Assembly (NCBI GenBank): GCA_024635465.1
Contig: JAGXIS010000016.1
Location: 1-13,354, forward strand
DNA from: Bacteroidota bacterium
GTDB lineage: Bacteria; Bacteroidota; Rhodothermia; Balneolales; Balneolaceae
Direction of reading: 5' to 3'
Length of the DNA: 13,354 nucleotides
Shown: positions 1 to 8,769 of the stretch, piece by piece
Numbering within the stretch: position 1 is the stretch's first letter
Layout: each line of letters begins with the position of its first letter
Program-made: the position numbers and the translations under genes
Notes under the pieces: generated by a model
The model's input: only the letters and a program-made list of their open reading frames with translations
Database searches by the model: none
Told to the model about the DNA's origin: nothing

Positions 1-427
1 ATTTCACACCTTTGTATTCCATACAGCTAAAGGTTTTATTGGGTTCAAAATATCTTAAATCGTCAAAAATATCATAGGTGGGAAGTAGTGTCTTATTTAT
101 AGATCCTATCTCTTCCCCCCCCGCCGCAAGAATTGCCGTATTAAATAATTTTCTCCCGAACTCATTTTCATTAGGAGTTACCGTTCCGAAAAGTAACGCT
201 GTTTTATCTGTTTCAGCAATGATGGTATCATTGGACGCAAAACAACATCTACGAAAATGTTCACTTTCAAGGAGATCAAGTGGTGGATAACCGGTTGTAA
301 CCATTTCTGGTAGAATAAGCAGATCTATTTCATCTGTTTCTGCACTTTTAAGGGCTTCTAAAATAATTTCTCTGTTCCCTTTTATATCCCCAATCGTAGG
401 ATTGAGCTGTTCTAATCGAATCCTCAT
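1..427 (-). CDS. nadE: Glutamine-dependent NAD+ synthetase, N-terminal part (truncated by window edge)
   Basis: About 142 N-terminal codons are present; the rest lies beyond the window. The protein opens with MRIRLEQLNPTIGDIKGN, followed by a nitrilase-fold glutaminase domain. The block LPEMVTTGYPPLDLL contains the likely catalytic Glu41, and NKTLLPTYDIFDD contains the likely catalytic Lys112; the nucleophile Cys lies beyond the edge. The string KTLLPTYD-FD--RYFEP is typical of the glutaminase domain of two-domain NadE. In that family this domain releases ammonia from glutamine, and a C-terminal ATP-dependent domain amidates nicotinate adenine dinucleotide to NAD+. The ATG (427-425) overlaps the TGA of the upstream amidohydrolase gene as ATGA, so translational coupling is likely. 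A stand-alone nitrilase is the alternative, because the synthetase domain cannot be seen. Confidence 0.88.
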   Translation of the reverse strand, partial: MRIRLEQLNPTIGDIKGNREIILEALKSAETDEIDLLILPEMVTTGYPPLDLLESEHFRRCCFASNDTIIAETDKTALLFGTVTPNENEFGRKLFNTAILAAGGEEIGSINKTLLPTYDIFDDLRYFEPNKTFSCMEYKGVK

Positions 428-2100
428 TGATTTATATCATATACTTTTTTTCCGGCAACCCAGGTTTGAAGCACTTCAGTTTGCCAAATTTCAGCGGCAT
501 CCACGGTGAAATAATCACGATCGACAACGATAAAATCTGCCCATTTACCCGGCTCAAGCGTACCCAATTGATTCTCTTGATGTGCCGCGTAGGCTGCATC
601 CAATGTAAATGATCGCAACGCTTCTACTCTGCTCATTTGATGCTCACTATACCAACCACCGGGTGGCATTCCCTCGTGATCCTGCCTCGTTACAGCCGAA
701 TATAAACCATAGAATGGATTCACATCTTCGACCGGAAAATCAGAACCTCCAGCAATTACTGTTCCCTGATCAAGAAACGTTTGCCATGCATAAGCACCCT
801 GAATACGTATGGGTCCAATCCTATCTTCTGCCATATTCATATCACTGGTTGCATGTGTCTGTTGCATGGATGCGATTAGATTCAGGTCAACAAATCTTGG
901 GATATCCTCCAGAGATACTACTTGAGCATGTTCAATGCGATGTCTCAGCATTTCCTGATCACCTAACTCATCATTGACATATTGGAATGCATCCAGTAAT
1001 TGCCTGTTGGCAGCATCCCCAATGGCGTGAATATTCATCTGGAATCCGGCAGATGCACCTTTTAATAACATCGCATTGATCTCATCCTGATCAAAAAAGA
1101 GTAATCCCCGGTTTCCCGGATCATCGCGGTAATCCTCTAATAATGCCGCACCTCTGCTTCCCAATGCCCCATCAGCAGAAATTTTAACGCTGCGAAGTGC
1201 CAAAAGATCATCGGCATAACTGTTGATCGGTCCATCCGCAGCCATTTGATCAAAAATATCCCCCGTACCTGCAATCATTGCATATATACGAGTCTTTAAT
1301 CTCTCCTCATCTGCAAAACGTTTATATAATTCCCATTCATAATTGTCAGTTCTGGCATCATGAACAGACGTAATCCCCAATTTTGACATTTCATCCAGTG
1401 CCAATTCAAAAGCGCGTTCGTAATCACTATCTGTTCTTTCAGGAATGTATTGACCAACAGCACTCATGGAGCGATCTACCAGGATTCCGCTAGGCTCTCC
1501 CTCATCATTTTTTATAATAGTACCACCCTGAACATTGGGTGTATTTCGATCTATGCCGGCTAATTCGATCGCCCGGCTGTTCACCCATGCGGCATGACCA
1601 TCCACTCGGGTTAAATAAACCGGCCGGTCGGATACAACAGCATCTAAATCACTCGCCGTTGGAAATTCACTCGTCTCCCATAAAACCTGATTCCACCCGC
1701 GGCCCGTAATCCACTCCCTTTCCGGATTTTCATCAGCAAATCGTCCTATCATTTCCAATGTCTCATCGAGCGATTCTACACCTGATACATCCAGATCCAA
1801 TTCACCTTTACCCAATCCCATCACATGTGCATGTGCATCAATCAACCCCGGAAGCAGTGTTAACCCTTCACCGTTTATCTTTTCAAAATCGGAATAGCGA
1901 TTTAACATTTCCGTTTCTTCCCCAACTTCAACGACTTTACCATCTTCAATAACGAGCGCTTCAAATTGGTTTAACTCACCGTTAGACTGAAGGGTATACC
2001 CATTTATATTGTAGTAAATAAGCCCGGCACTCTGTTCATTTTGACAAGAGATAAATCCTAAAATGGTGACAGTAGAAATGAGCAGTAATAATTTTTTCAT
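424..2100 (-). CDS. Exported lipoprotein amidohydrolase, YtcJ-like (amidohydrolase family 3)
   Basis: This 558-residue protein starts with a lipoprotein signal: MKK, a hydrophobic stretch, then Cys19 after FIS, so it is probably anchored in the cell envelope. After a small beta domain comes the metal-dependent amidohydrolase barrel. It has H90-A-H92 in LIDAHAHV, RVDGHAAWVNS near 165-175 (a YtcJ hallmark), Lys306 in VKISADGALGS, His358 in NIHAIGD, His391 in RIEHAQ and Asp454 in GSDFPVED. A C-terminal LEPGKWADFIVVD strand block completes the fold. The metal ligands appear intact, so a hydrolase acting on an amide or ring C-N bond is expected. The substrate cannot be deduced. The gene lies 72 bp after the Nudix gene and overlaps nadE by 4 bp. 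No promoter is evident in the 72-bp gap. Confidence 0.9.
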   Translation of the reverse strand: MKKLLLLISTVTILGFISCQNEQSAGLIYYNINGYTLQSNGELNQFEALVIEDGKVVEVGEETEMLNRYSDFEKINGEGLTLLPGLIDAHAHVMGLGKGELDLDVSGVESLDETLEMIGRFADENPEREWITGRGWNQVLWETSEFPTASDLDAVVSDRPVYLTRVDGHAAWVNSRAIELAGIDRNTPNVQGGTIIKNDEGEPSGILVDRSMSAVGQYIPERTDSDYERAFELALDEMSKLGITSVHDARTDNYEWELYKRFADEERLKTRIYAMIAGTGDIFDQMAADGPINSYADDLLALRSVKISADGALGSRGAALLEDYRDDPGNRGLLFFDQDEINAMLLKGASAGFQMNIHAIGDAANRQLLDAFQYVNDELGDQEMLRHRIEHAQVVSLEDIPRFVDLNLIASMQQTHATSDMNMAEDRIGPIRIQGAYAWQTFLDQGTVIAGGSDFPVEDVNPFYGLYSAVTRQDHEGMPPGGWYSEHQMSRVEALRSFTLDAAYAAHQENQLGTLEPGKWADFIVVDRDYFTVDAAEIWQTEVLQTWVAGKKVYDINQ

Positions 2101-2172
2101 ATCTGTTGCTTTGTGATATTCATGGGTAAACCTTAGTCGATAACTAGTTCGAATAATAAGGTAAAATCATCC

Positions 2173-2643
2173 CTAATAACTAACAAACCTCTCAATTTTA
2201 TCCGGCAGACGATTTTTCCCATCAAAAATATTCTTTAAAAACTCAGGGAAAATAGGTAGGGTGGCCAACTCATCAGAAGATACAAATTTCACTTCAATCA
2301 ACGCCTGTTCATCTTCAGAAAGTTCCGGGTCACTTCCCAATTTCAACATGCCCCCCACTATAGAACATTCAAAGTAGAATTCGATGGCGTGGTAAGGTGT
2401 TTCTAGAAATTCATGAATCCATAACAACTTTTCGGGTAACACTTTTAACCCTGTCTCCTCTAATACTTCTCTGGTAAGTGCTGTCTCCAACGTTTCCCCC
2501 ACCAAAACACCCCCTCCGGGGGGCATCCATATCAAATTCTCCCTGGTGGGAACATTCTGTTTGATGAGCAATAGACTGTTATTCACAGCTATAACTGCGC
2601 AAGCTCTAACTCTGACTCTATCCGAAAATTGTGACGATTTCAA
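2173..2643 (-). CDS. Nudix hydrolase, TTG start, in frame behind pyrG
   Basis: The 156-residue protein carries a complete Nudix box from Gly44 to Leu66 (G-x5-E-x7-REVLEETGL, with Glu50 and the metal-binding REVLEE at 58-63), preceded by WMPPGGG. Nudix enzymes hydrolyse nucleoside diphosphates linked to another group; the substrate here is unknown, although position behind pyrG suggests a nucleotide. The only usable start before the domain is TTG at 2643-2641, since the first in-frame ATG falls at residue 40 inside the fold. The gene begins 6 bp after the pyrG stop and in the same reading frame, so termination-reinitiation is likely, or occasional stop readthrough giving a CTP synthase-Nudix fusion. 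No Shine-Dalgarno is seen. Confidence 0.88.
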   Translation of the reverse strand: MKSSQFSDRVRVRACAVIAVNNSLLLIKQNVPTRENLIWMPPGGGVLVGETLETALTREVLEETGLKVLPEKLLWIHEFLETPYHAIEFYFECSIVGGMLKLGSDPELSEDEQALIEVKFVSSDELATLPIFPEFLKNIFDGKNRLPDKIERFVSY

Positions 2644-2649
2644 TTGTAA

Positions 2650-4427
<1,778 letters not shown>

Positions 4428-4470
4428 ACTTTATTATATTATGGAACAGATAAAAAGGTCTTTCACCCGA

Positions 4471-4791
4471 CTATCCGGCACGATTCTTCTGACCCAAATA
4501 ATCGATCAGACTTGCAATCTGTTTTTTCTGAAAATAAATCAGTAGCATATTGAGCGCGAACACACCAAACAAAACATAATAAAACCAGTCCCCAAATGTT
4601 TGAGCCTCGTAGATAAGCATAAAAATAAAAGAGATCACGATTAAAACATTTATGATTAAATGAATCGACTTGTCGCGGCTTCTTTTCTTGAGATAATCTA
4701 TTTTTTCGTCATTCGACAGATCTTTTTTACCGCGAAGGTGAACATCTTCGTAAACTGTATATTTCTCCTCTTTTTCTGTTTGATGTTCCAT
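4471..4791 (-). CDS. Small two-helix membrane protein, function unknown
   Basis: I do not recognise this 106-residue protein. It has a charged N-terminal tail (1-42, rich in Lys, Glu and Asp), a first hydrophobic helix at about 43-62, a short linker EAQTFGD, a second helix at about 68-87, and a basic then polar C-terminus (QKKQIASLIDYLGQKNRAG). By the positive-inside rule both ends are probably cytoplasmic, with Lys/Arg-rich segments before helix 1 and after helix 2. It has an ATG start with no evident Shine-Dalgarno. It is separated from pyrG by a candidate terminator and transcribed away from rlmB. The coding call rests on length, clean membrane topology and absence of any competing gene. 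Confidence 0.72.
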   Translation of the reverse strand: MEHQTEKEEKYTVYEDVHLRGKKDLSNDEKIDYLKKRSRDKSIHLIINVLIVISFIFMLIYEAQTFGDWFYYVLFGVFALNMLLIYFQKKQIASLIDYLGQKNRAG

Positions 4792-4886
4792 GAATCTAAT
4801 TAATTCTGAAAGTGTGAACTATTTTTTTCCTACTGACATATTTATTCCTCTTTAATCAGTTTAAACCTGAGCTCGATTCTTAAATC

Positions 4887-4927
4887 ATGAGCGCAATAGC
4901 CCCCAACAAATGGCGTTGAGGGGTGTT
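4887..4927. repeat. Degenerate inverted fragment of the C/G-run repeat, with hairpin
   Basis: ATGAGC, then AATA, then CCCCCAAC here resembles the reverse complement of part of the adjacent repeat copy (4946-4974). The stretch 4900-4923 also folds on its own: CCCC-CAAC pairs with GTTG-GGGG around one bulged A and a 7-nt loop. It may be a decayed, inverted piece of the same element. The identity is short, so this is tentative. Confidence 0.35.
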
Positions 4928-5045
4928 AATTCCCCCCCTAATAAGGGGGGTTGGGGGGTGTTATTTAGGCTCATAACTCGAACATGAACACCCCTCTAAA
5001 TTTCGCTTACGCATTCAAAAGAGGAATCCCCTTGTTAGGGGAGAC
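4928..5045 (+). repeat. Hairpin-rich C/G-run interspersed repeat, copy 1
   Basis: This copy matches 7825-7930 in the same orientation. The shared order is AATT and a C run, TAATAA, GGGGGG, two bases, GGGGGGTGTT, a core with GGCTCAT and CGAACAT, ACACCCCTC, a variable part, then CCCCTT--TAGGGGAGACTT. It holds three potential stems: the C run with GGGGGG, GGGGTGTT with AACACCCC (8 bp, perfect), and TCCCC with GGGGA. Copy 1 carries about 15 more bases than copy 2 in the variable part. It lies between two divergent genes, so it is unlikely to be a terminator. No protein is encoded; it resembles a REP- or MITE-like non-autonomous element. Confidence 0.8.
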
Positions 5046-5079
5046 TTCTTCCTGAAGAATCGAAAAAGATTATAAATCA

Positions 5080-5130
5080 AACTGTTTAAGGAAACTGATC
5101 GCATGTTTCCATAAATTTAGTGAAACAGTT
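5080..5130 (+). promoter_or_regulatory. Nested inverted repeats upstream of rlmB
   Basis: An outer perfect 8-bp pair, AACTGTTT (5080-5087) and AAACAGTT (5123-5130), encloses an inner perfect 6-bp pair, GGAAAC (5090-5095) and GTTTCC (5105-5110). TAAATTTA at 5112-5119, one base off TAnnTTTG, falls between the right arms, so the structure may overlap the rlmB promoter. It could be an operator or an RNA leader fold; which one is unknown. Confidence 0.4.
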
Positions 5131-5152
5131 ATTGAATTAGAAAAATAGATAT

Positions 5153-5902
5153 TTGGAAACAGAAAATCAGTTTATATACGGACGAAAACCGGTTGAAGAA
5201 TTTTTGAAATCAACTCCGGAACAGGTAGAAAAGATCTTTCTGCGTAAAGGCATTCAGATGAATAATATCTCAGAACTTCTCAATCTTGCATCTCAAAACC
5301 GAATCCCGGTTACCGACGTTCCGGGGTCTAAGTTGTATGATTTGGTTGGAGGTGTGAATGACCAAGGAGTGGTTGCTGCTGTTAGTATGGCAGAGTATAC
5401 TGAATTTGAAGTTTGGCTGGAACAGTTGGAGCCCAATAACAATATGGCTGTATTACTGCTGGATGAAATTGAGGATCCACATAATTTCGGAGCCATTTTA
5501 AGAACCGCTGCAGCAACCGGAATTAGTGCAGTAATTGTTTCCAAACATCGCCAGGCACCGGTAAATGCAGCCGTTGTTAAAACGAGTGCAGGTACAGTCG
5601 GTAAAATTCCTATTGTCAGAGCTGTCAATTTGAATCAGGCCATTTTATCACTGAAAGAACATCGCTTTTGGGTGGCAGGACTCGACCTGAATGGTGAATC
5701 AATGCTTTGGGACCAAAAATTTGACGTGCCTATGGCCTTTGTAATTGGTAACGAAGGACGCGGGATGAGAAAAAAAACAGGTGAACACTGCGATTTTCTC
5801 TTGAAAATCCCGATGCAAAATGGTGTTGAATCTCTCAACGCTTCTGTAACAGCAGCCCTGGTCTGTTATGAATGGCAGAAGCAAAAACTCAACACTCAAT
5901 AG
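5153..5902 (+). CDS. rlmB: 23S rRNA 2'-O-ribose methyltransferase, SpoU/TrmH family, TTG start
   Basis: The 249-residue length is normal for RlmB. The N-terminal part (about 5-80) is the L30e-like RNA-binding domain, starting FIYGRKPVEEFL and containing NDQGVVAAV. The C-terminal SPOUT domain has motif 1 DEIEDPHNFGAILRTAAATG (Asn111, Arg117), motif 2 FVIGNEGRGM (197-205) and motif 3 VESLNASVTAAL (225-236). SPOUT enzymes of this type use S-adenosylmethionine to methylate a ribose 2'-OH; E. coli RlmB acts on G2251 of 23S rRNA. The exact target here could be another rRNA or tRNA site. The start is TTG: an in-frame TAG lies at 5138-5140 and the next ATG is at codon 36, inside the domain. The stop overlaps that of the convergent namZ-like gene. 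Confidence 0.9.
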   Translation: METENQFIYGRKPVEEFLKSTPEQVEKIFLRKGIQMNNISELLNLASQNRIPVTDVPGSKLYDLVGGVNDQGVVAAVSMAEYTEFEVWLEQLEPNNNMAVLLLDEIEDPHNFGAILRTAAATGISAVIVSKHRQAPVNAAVVKTSAGTVGKIPIVRAVNLNQAILSLKEHRFWVAGLDLNGESMLWDQKFDVPMAFVIGNEGRGMRKKTGEHCDFLLKIPMQNGVESLNASVTAALVCYEWQKQKLNTQ

Positions 5903-7131
5903 ATAAGATAGGGTTGACGCTGTTCTAAATATTCGTCAATCTCAAAATCAATTTCTGATGCAGATAGATCTCCCTCAATCAGGCGGTCAATTTCTCGTGA
6001 TCCGGAGAGTCGATATAAAAAGGAGCGAATTTGATAGTCGGATGTTGAGTTGAGGATGATTGAGAACATCTCCAAACCAACCCTTACCGGATCAAAATCA
6101 TAATTAACTGCGTCTATCTTCACACCATAAGATTCAGCCCCCAGATGTTTTGGATTTGGTGCCACCCCCGGAATAGATTGCGGAACAAATGTGGTTTTTT
6201 CCAATCTCAGACTTGGCGTTAAGCCCTCTAATTTCAACATGTCATCATCCGTAAGTTGTGTACTCGGATCACCCAGTGTTAAAAATGGGTCCGGAGTGCC
6301 GCGCCCTTCCGATAAGGTTGTTCCCTCATAAAAAACGGTTCCCAAATAGAGAAAAGCGTGTTCAAATGTAGGCAGGTTTGGGGATGGCGGTACCCAATTC
6401 AATCCGGTGTCCGGCCAGATCATATCTCTATCCCAGCCTCTCATTTCTACAACATGTAATTCCGGTTCATTCACTAAAGGGATCCACTGCTCACCGATCA
6501 TCATTTGGGCGAGTTCCCCCAGGGTTAATCCATGCGCGATGGGTATTGGATAAGGCCCAACAAACGATTTAAACTCATCTTCCAGAATCCAACCATTCAC
6601 ATAATTGCCCCCGGCGGGATTGGGGCGATCCAATATCCATACCGCAACCTCTGCTTCGGCAGCCGCTTCAATAACATAACCGAGAGTTGCAATGTACGTA
6701 TAAAAACGAGCACCAACATCCTGCATGTCAAAAATCAGTACATCCACACTCTCAAGCATTTCAGGTGTTGGCTTTCTAGTGTCGCCATAAAGAGAAAATA
6801 CAGGGAGTCCGGATGATTGGTCGATACCATCTTCAATTTTTTCACCCGCGCCGGCTTCTCCCCGAAAACCATGCTCAGGAGCAAAAAGTGCCGTGACATT
6901 CACATCCAGTGCAAGCAATGTGTCCAACATATGCACTTCATCGATACGTGCCGTTGGATTCATGACTAAACCAATTCGCATCCCTTCAAAGTCGTCCAGA
7001 TGCTCTTCAATAAAGACTTCAGCACCTATGGTGACTTTGGTTTGTTCCGTTGCAGGATCACCGGATTGTTCGCACGCACAGAGAACGAGAATTGTGAGGA
7101 GGATCAGCAGATGGTTAATTAGTTTTATCAT
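5896..7131 (-). CDS. NamZ-like exo-beta-N-acetylmuramidase (DUF1343/GH171), lipoprotein
   Basis: The protein has 411 residues from ATG at 7131-7129; an in-frame TTG at 7137 would add two. The signal peptide ends in LCAC with lipid-attachment Cys20, so envelope anchoring is expected. DUF1343 hallmark blocks appear in order: PEHGFRG (85-91), LIFDMQDVGARFYTY (about 132-146), ILDRPNP (166-172), GPYPIPIAHGLTLGE (about 192-206), PSPNLPT and EGTTLSEGRGT (269-279), ending in YLIY. The characterised family member, Bacillus subtilis NamZ, removes MurNAc from the non-reducing ends of peptidoglycan glycans. Activity here is inferred by family. It follows ndk by about 87 bp without its own visible promoter, so cotranscription with ndk is possible. 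Its stop overlaps that of rlmB. Confidence 0.88.
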   Translation of the reverse strand: MIKLINHLLILLTILVLCACEQSGDPATEQTKVTIGAEVFIEEHLDDFEGMRIGLVMNPTARIDEVHMLDTLLALDVNVTALFAPEHGFRGEAGAGEKIEDGIDQSSGLPVFSLYGDTRKPTPEMLESVDVLIFDMQDVGARFYTYIATLGYVIEAAAEAEVAVWILDRPNPAGGNYVNGWILEDEFKSFVGPYPIPIAHGLTLGELAQMMIGEQWIPLVNEPELHVVEMRGWDRDMIWPDTGLNWVPPSPNLPTFEHAFLYLGTVFYEGTTLSEGRGTPDPFLTLGDPSTQLTDDDMLKLEGLTPSLRLEKTTFVPQSIPGVAPNPKHLGAESYGVKIDAVNYDFDPVRVGLEMFSIILNSTSDYQIRSFLYRLSGSREIDRLIEGDLSASEIDFEIDEYLEQRQPYLIY

Positions 7132-7218
7132 ATTCAATTTTTAATTGGTTTATTTGATACACTGAATGACCAACAACACTGATCTCATCATCAGTAATTA
7201 TTTCGAAGTCGAAAGGTT

Positions 7219-7650
7219 TTAAGAGCGATTTGCCACTACTTCTGATTCAGCAAAAAAATAGGCTGCTTCAATTTTACCATTTTCGACTGAATCTGAACCG
7301 TGAACGATATTTTCGCCTAAACTATCCGCAAAATCTGCTCTGATCGTCCCTTTATCAGCTTCTGCCGGATTTGTTGCACCTATTAGTTTACGAAAATCTG
7401 CAATTGCATTCTCTTTTTCCAAAATCATTGGTACACTAGCCCCACTACTCATAAAATCTGTCAACTCTCCAAAAAAGGGTCTCTCACGATGAACGTCATA
7501 AAACCCGCCAGCGGTCTCTTTTGTAAGACGAGTCATTTTCATTGCTATTATTTTAAATCCGGACTCTTGAATTCTTTTAGTAACCTCTCCAATGAGGTTT
7601 TTCTTGACACAGTCGGGTTTTAAAATCGTTAATGTTCTTTCTACTGCCAT
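7219..7650 (-). CDS. ndk: Nucleoside diphosphate kinase
   Basis: The 143-residue length is normal for the family. It begins [16 protein letters not shown], with the conserved Lys11 of the LKPD block, and has HRERPFF (54-60), the loop [17 protein letters not shown] (91-107), and the active site [10 protein letters not shown] with phospho-acceptor His117. The enzyme transfers the gamma phosphate of NTPs to NDPs through a phosphohistidine, balancing cytosolic nucleotide pools. The C-terminal EAAYFF is also typical. A good Bacteroidota-type promoter lies about 45-77 bp upstream of the ATG, with an AT-rich leader of roughly 37 nt. Confidence 0.97.
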   Translation of the reverse strand: MAVERTLTILKPDCVKKNLIGEVTKRIQESGFKIIAMKMTRLTKETAGGFYDVHRERPFFGELTDFMSSGASVPMILEKENAIADFRKLIGATNPAEADKGTIRADFADSLGENIVHGSDSVENGKIEAAYFFAESEVVANRS

Positions 7651-7694
7651 GTTAAATCTTTCTATTACGTTTTTACTATTATAATTTTGTTAAA

Positions 7695-7727
7695 CAAAGA
7701 TACTACTATTCTTTTCCAAGGTTCAAT
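7695..7727 (-). promoter_or_regulatory. Bacteroidota-type promoter of ndk
   Basis: On the minus strand, TATCTTTG (7702-7695) matches TAnnTTTG exactly. ATTG (7727-7724) lies 21 nt upstream as the -33 element. Transcription would start near 7688, leaving a leader of about 37 nt. Confidence 0.65.
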
Positions 7728-7824
7728 ATATATGGCAAAGTTTATGTGTTTATGCGTTTACCAACTTGCTGCGCAAGCTTGATTATGTGTTTTTGTATTT
7801 GATACGTAGATCTAAGCCCATCAT

Positions 7825-7930
7825 AATTCCCCCCTAATAAGGGGGGCAGGGGGGTGTTTTTAGGGCTCATGGCCCGAACATTTACACCCCTCCCGGCTCC
7901 GCCGTACTCCCCTTTTTAGGGGAGACTTTT
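7825..7930 (+). repeat. Hairpin-rich C/G-run interspersed repeat, copy 2
   Basis: This is the second copy of the element at 4928-5045, in the same orientation. Its stems are CCCCCC-taataa-GGGGGG (7829-7846, perfect), GGGGTGT with ACACCCC enclosing a small GGGC/GCCC stem, and CTCCCC-ttttta-GGGGAG (7908-7925, perfect). Differences from copy 1 lie mostly in loops and the variable part. The stems are kept in both copies, although not through clear compensatory changes. It lies between two genes of the same direction and carries no protein. Confidence 0.8.
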
Positions 7931-7960
7931 TAACCCCACCCTGAACCCTGCGCCTTGAAC

Positions 7961-7976
7961 TCCCGAGGGATCGGGA
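7961..7976. repeat. Short perfect hairpin downstream of the tatD-like gene
   Basis: TCCCGA-ggga-TCGGGA is a perfect 6-bp stem with a 4-nt loop, about 30 bp after the tatD-like stop. There is no T run on either side, so it is not a standard intrinsic terminator. Confidence 0.4.
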
Positions 7977-8004
7977 TTGTCGCTCTGCTCCAACCTTGTA
8001 CCTC

Positions 8005-8769
8005 TCATTTAACCCCAAAAAGATCAAACGCATTCTGAGTAGTAATAGCAGCAACTTCATCAACCGAAATCCCCTTAATCGAAGCTAAACTTTCTGCGAT
8101 GATAGCGATGTAGGAGGGTTCATTTCGTTTTCCACGATGCGGAGAGGGGGTGAGATAGGGAGCATCTGTTTCCAATAATAATCGTTCTATAGGCATCTCT
8201 TTAAGGACAACGTCAACACCGGCATTTTTAAAAGTTGAAACACCACCGACCCCAAGATAGAGTCCCATATCAAGAGCACGTAACCCTTCCTCCACACTGC
8301 CCGTAAAACAGTGCCAAACCCCTTTCATTGAACCATCTTGTTCCTCTTCAATCAGATCCAACAGATCTGTGGTGCTTTCCCTGTTGTGCAAAACAATTGG
8401 TTTCCCCGTCTCTTTTGCAATGCGACAGTGAAGCCTAAGACTCTCTTTTTGCTCTTTGTTAAACTCCTTACTCCAGTAGTAATCAAGCCCCGTTTCGCCC
8501 ACTGCAACAAAATCATCACTACTGCACAATTCAAGTAGTCTCTGCGCATCGATCGGTAAATGATCTTCAACACTGCAAGGATGAATACCCGCCATTTTAT
8601 AAAATGAAATATGGGGATGGGTCAGAAGTTGCATTTGCTTCAATGATTCCCACTCAATCGCAGGCAGGAAAATATGTTCAATACCGGCGTCATATGCCCG
8701 ATCCATCACCTCACTGATATCCGGTTCGAATTGATCGAGATAGAGATGACAATGTGTGTCTGTAAGCAT
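8005..8769 (-). CDS. TatD-family metal-dependent DNase
   Basis: The 254-residue protein is a TatD-type metallohydrolase barrel. It opens MLTDTHCHL with metal ligands His6 and His8, then has AGIHP (60-64), VGETGLDYYW with Glu92, VLHNRES with His128, WHCFTGS with His153, and LLETDAPYLTP with Asp202, followed by RGKRNEPSYI. All expected metal ligands are present. Family members cleave DNA in repair or degradation, and some have RNA-related or deacylase activity, so the exact role is open. The ATG overlaps the TAA of the upstream kinase gene (TAATG), implying translational coupling. It lies upstream of ndk but is separated from it by repeat copy 2 and an ndk promoter. Confidence 0.93.
   Translation of the reverse strand: MLTDTHCHLYLDQFEPDISEVMDRAYDAGIEHIFLPAIEWESLKQMQLLTHPHISFYKMAGIHPCSVEDHLPIDAQRLLELCSSDDFVAVGETGLDYYWSKEFNKEQKESLRLHCRIAKETGKPIVLHNRESTTDLLDLIEEEQDGSMKGVWHCFTGSVEEGLRALDMGLYLGVGGVSTFKNAGVDVVLKEMPIERLLLETDAPYLTPSPHRGKRNEPSYIAIIAESLASIKGISVDEVAAITTQNAFDLFGVK

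Larger units (their letters stand above)
4792..5152. other. Gene-free divergent intergenic region
   Basis: This 361-bp gap lies between the divergently transcribed membrane-protein gene and rlmB. It holds the degenerate repeat fragment, repeat copy 1, a small TTCTTC/GAAGAA hairpin (5046-5059) and the nested inverted repeats before rlmB. No exact TAnnTTTG site was seen for either gene. A 6-codon ATG-to-TAG frame (4839-4819, minus) follows a GAGG motif and is treated only as an observation. Confidence 0.7.
7651..8004. other. Gene-free region between tatD-like gene and ndk
   Basis: This 354-bp stretch contains the ndk promoter, an AT-rich part with TTATGTGTTT-like words (about 7740-7800), repeat copy 2, a short hairpin, and a tract of degenerate CTTGAAC-like words (about 7940-8000). 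The only long frame here reads through the repeat and is not credible as a gene. Confidence 0.7.

Noticed and set aside
609..977. 122-codon plus-strand frame opposite the amidohydrolase gene
   Set aside because: It lies fully opposite conserved amidohydrolase motifs and shows no recognisable domain.
4928..5045. Repeat copy 1 as a transcription terminator
   Set aside because: It lies between divergent gene starts, where no transcript needs ending, and its stems are not followed by long T runs.
7178..7195. ACTGAT/ATCAGT hairpin between ndk and the namZ-like gene as a terminator
   Set aside because: It has only a 6-bp stem and no T run on the minus strand; kept as chance or weak structure.
4928..7930. 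Composite transposon bounded by the two repeats
   Set aside because: There is no transposase, and the enclosed genes are ordinary housekeeping genes; the copies are direct non-coding repeats without visible target-site duplication.
7860..8063. 67-codon frame on the minus strand through repeat copy 2
   Set aside because: Its Arg/Ser/Gly-rich product is just the translated repeat and the 3' end of the tatD-like gene in another frame.
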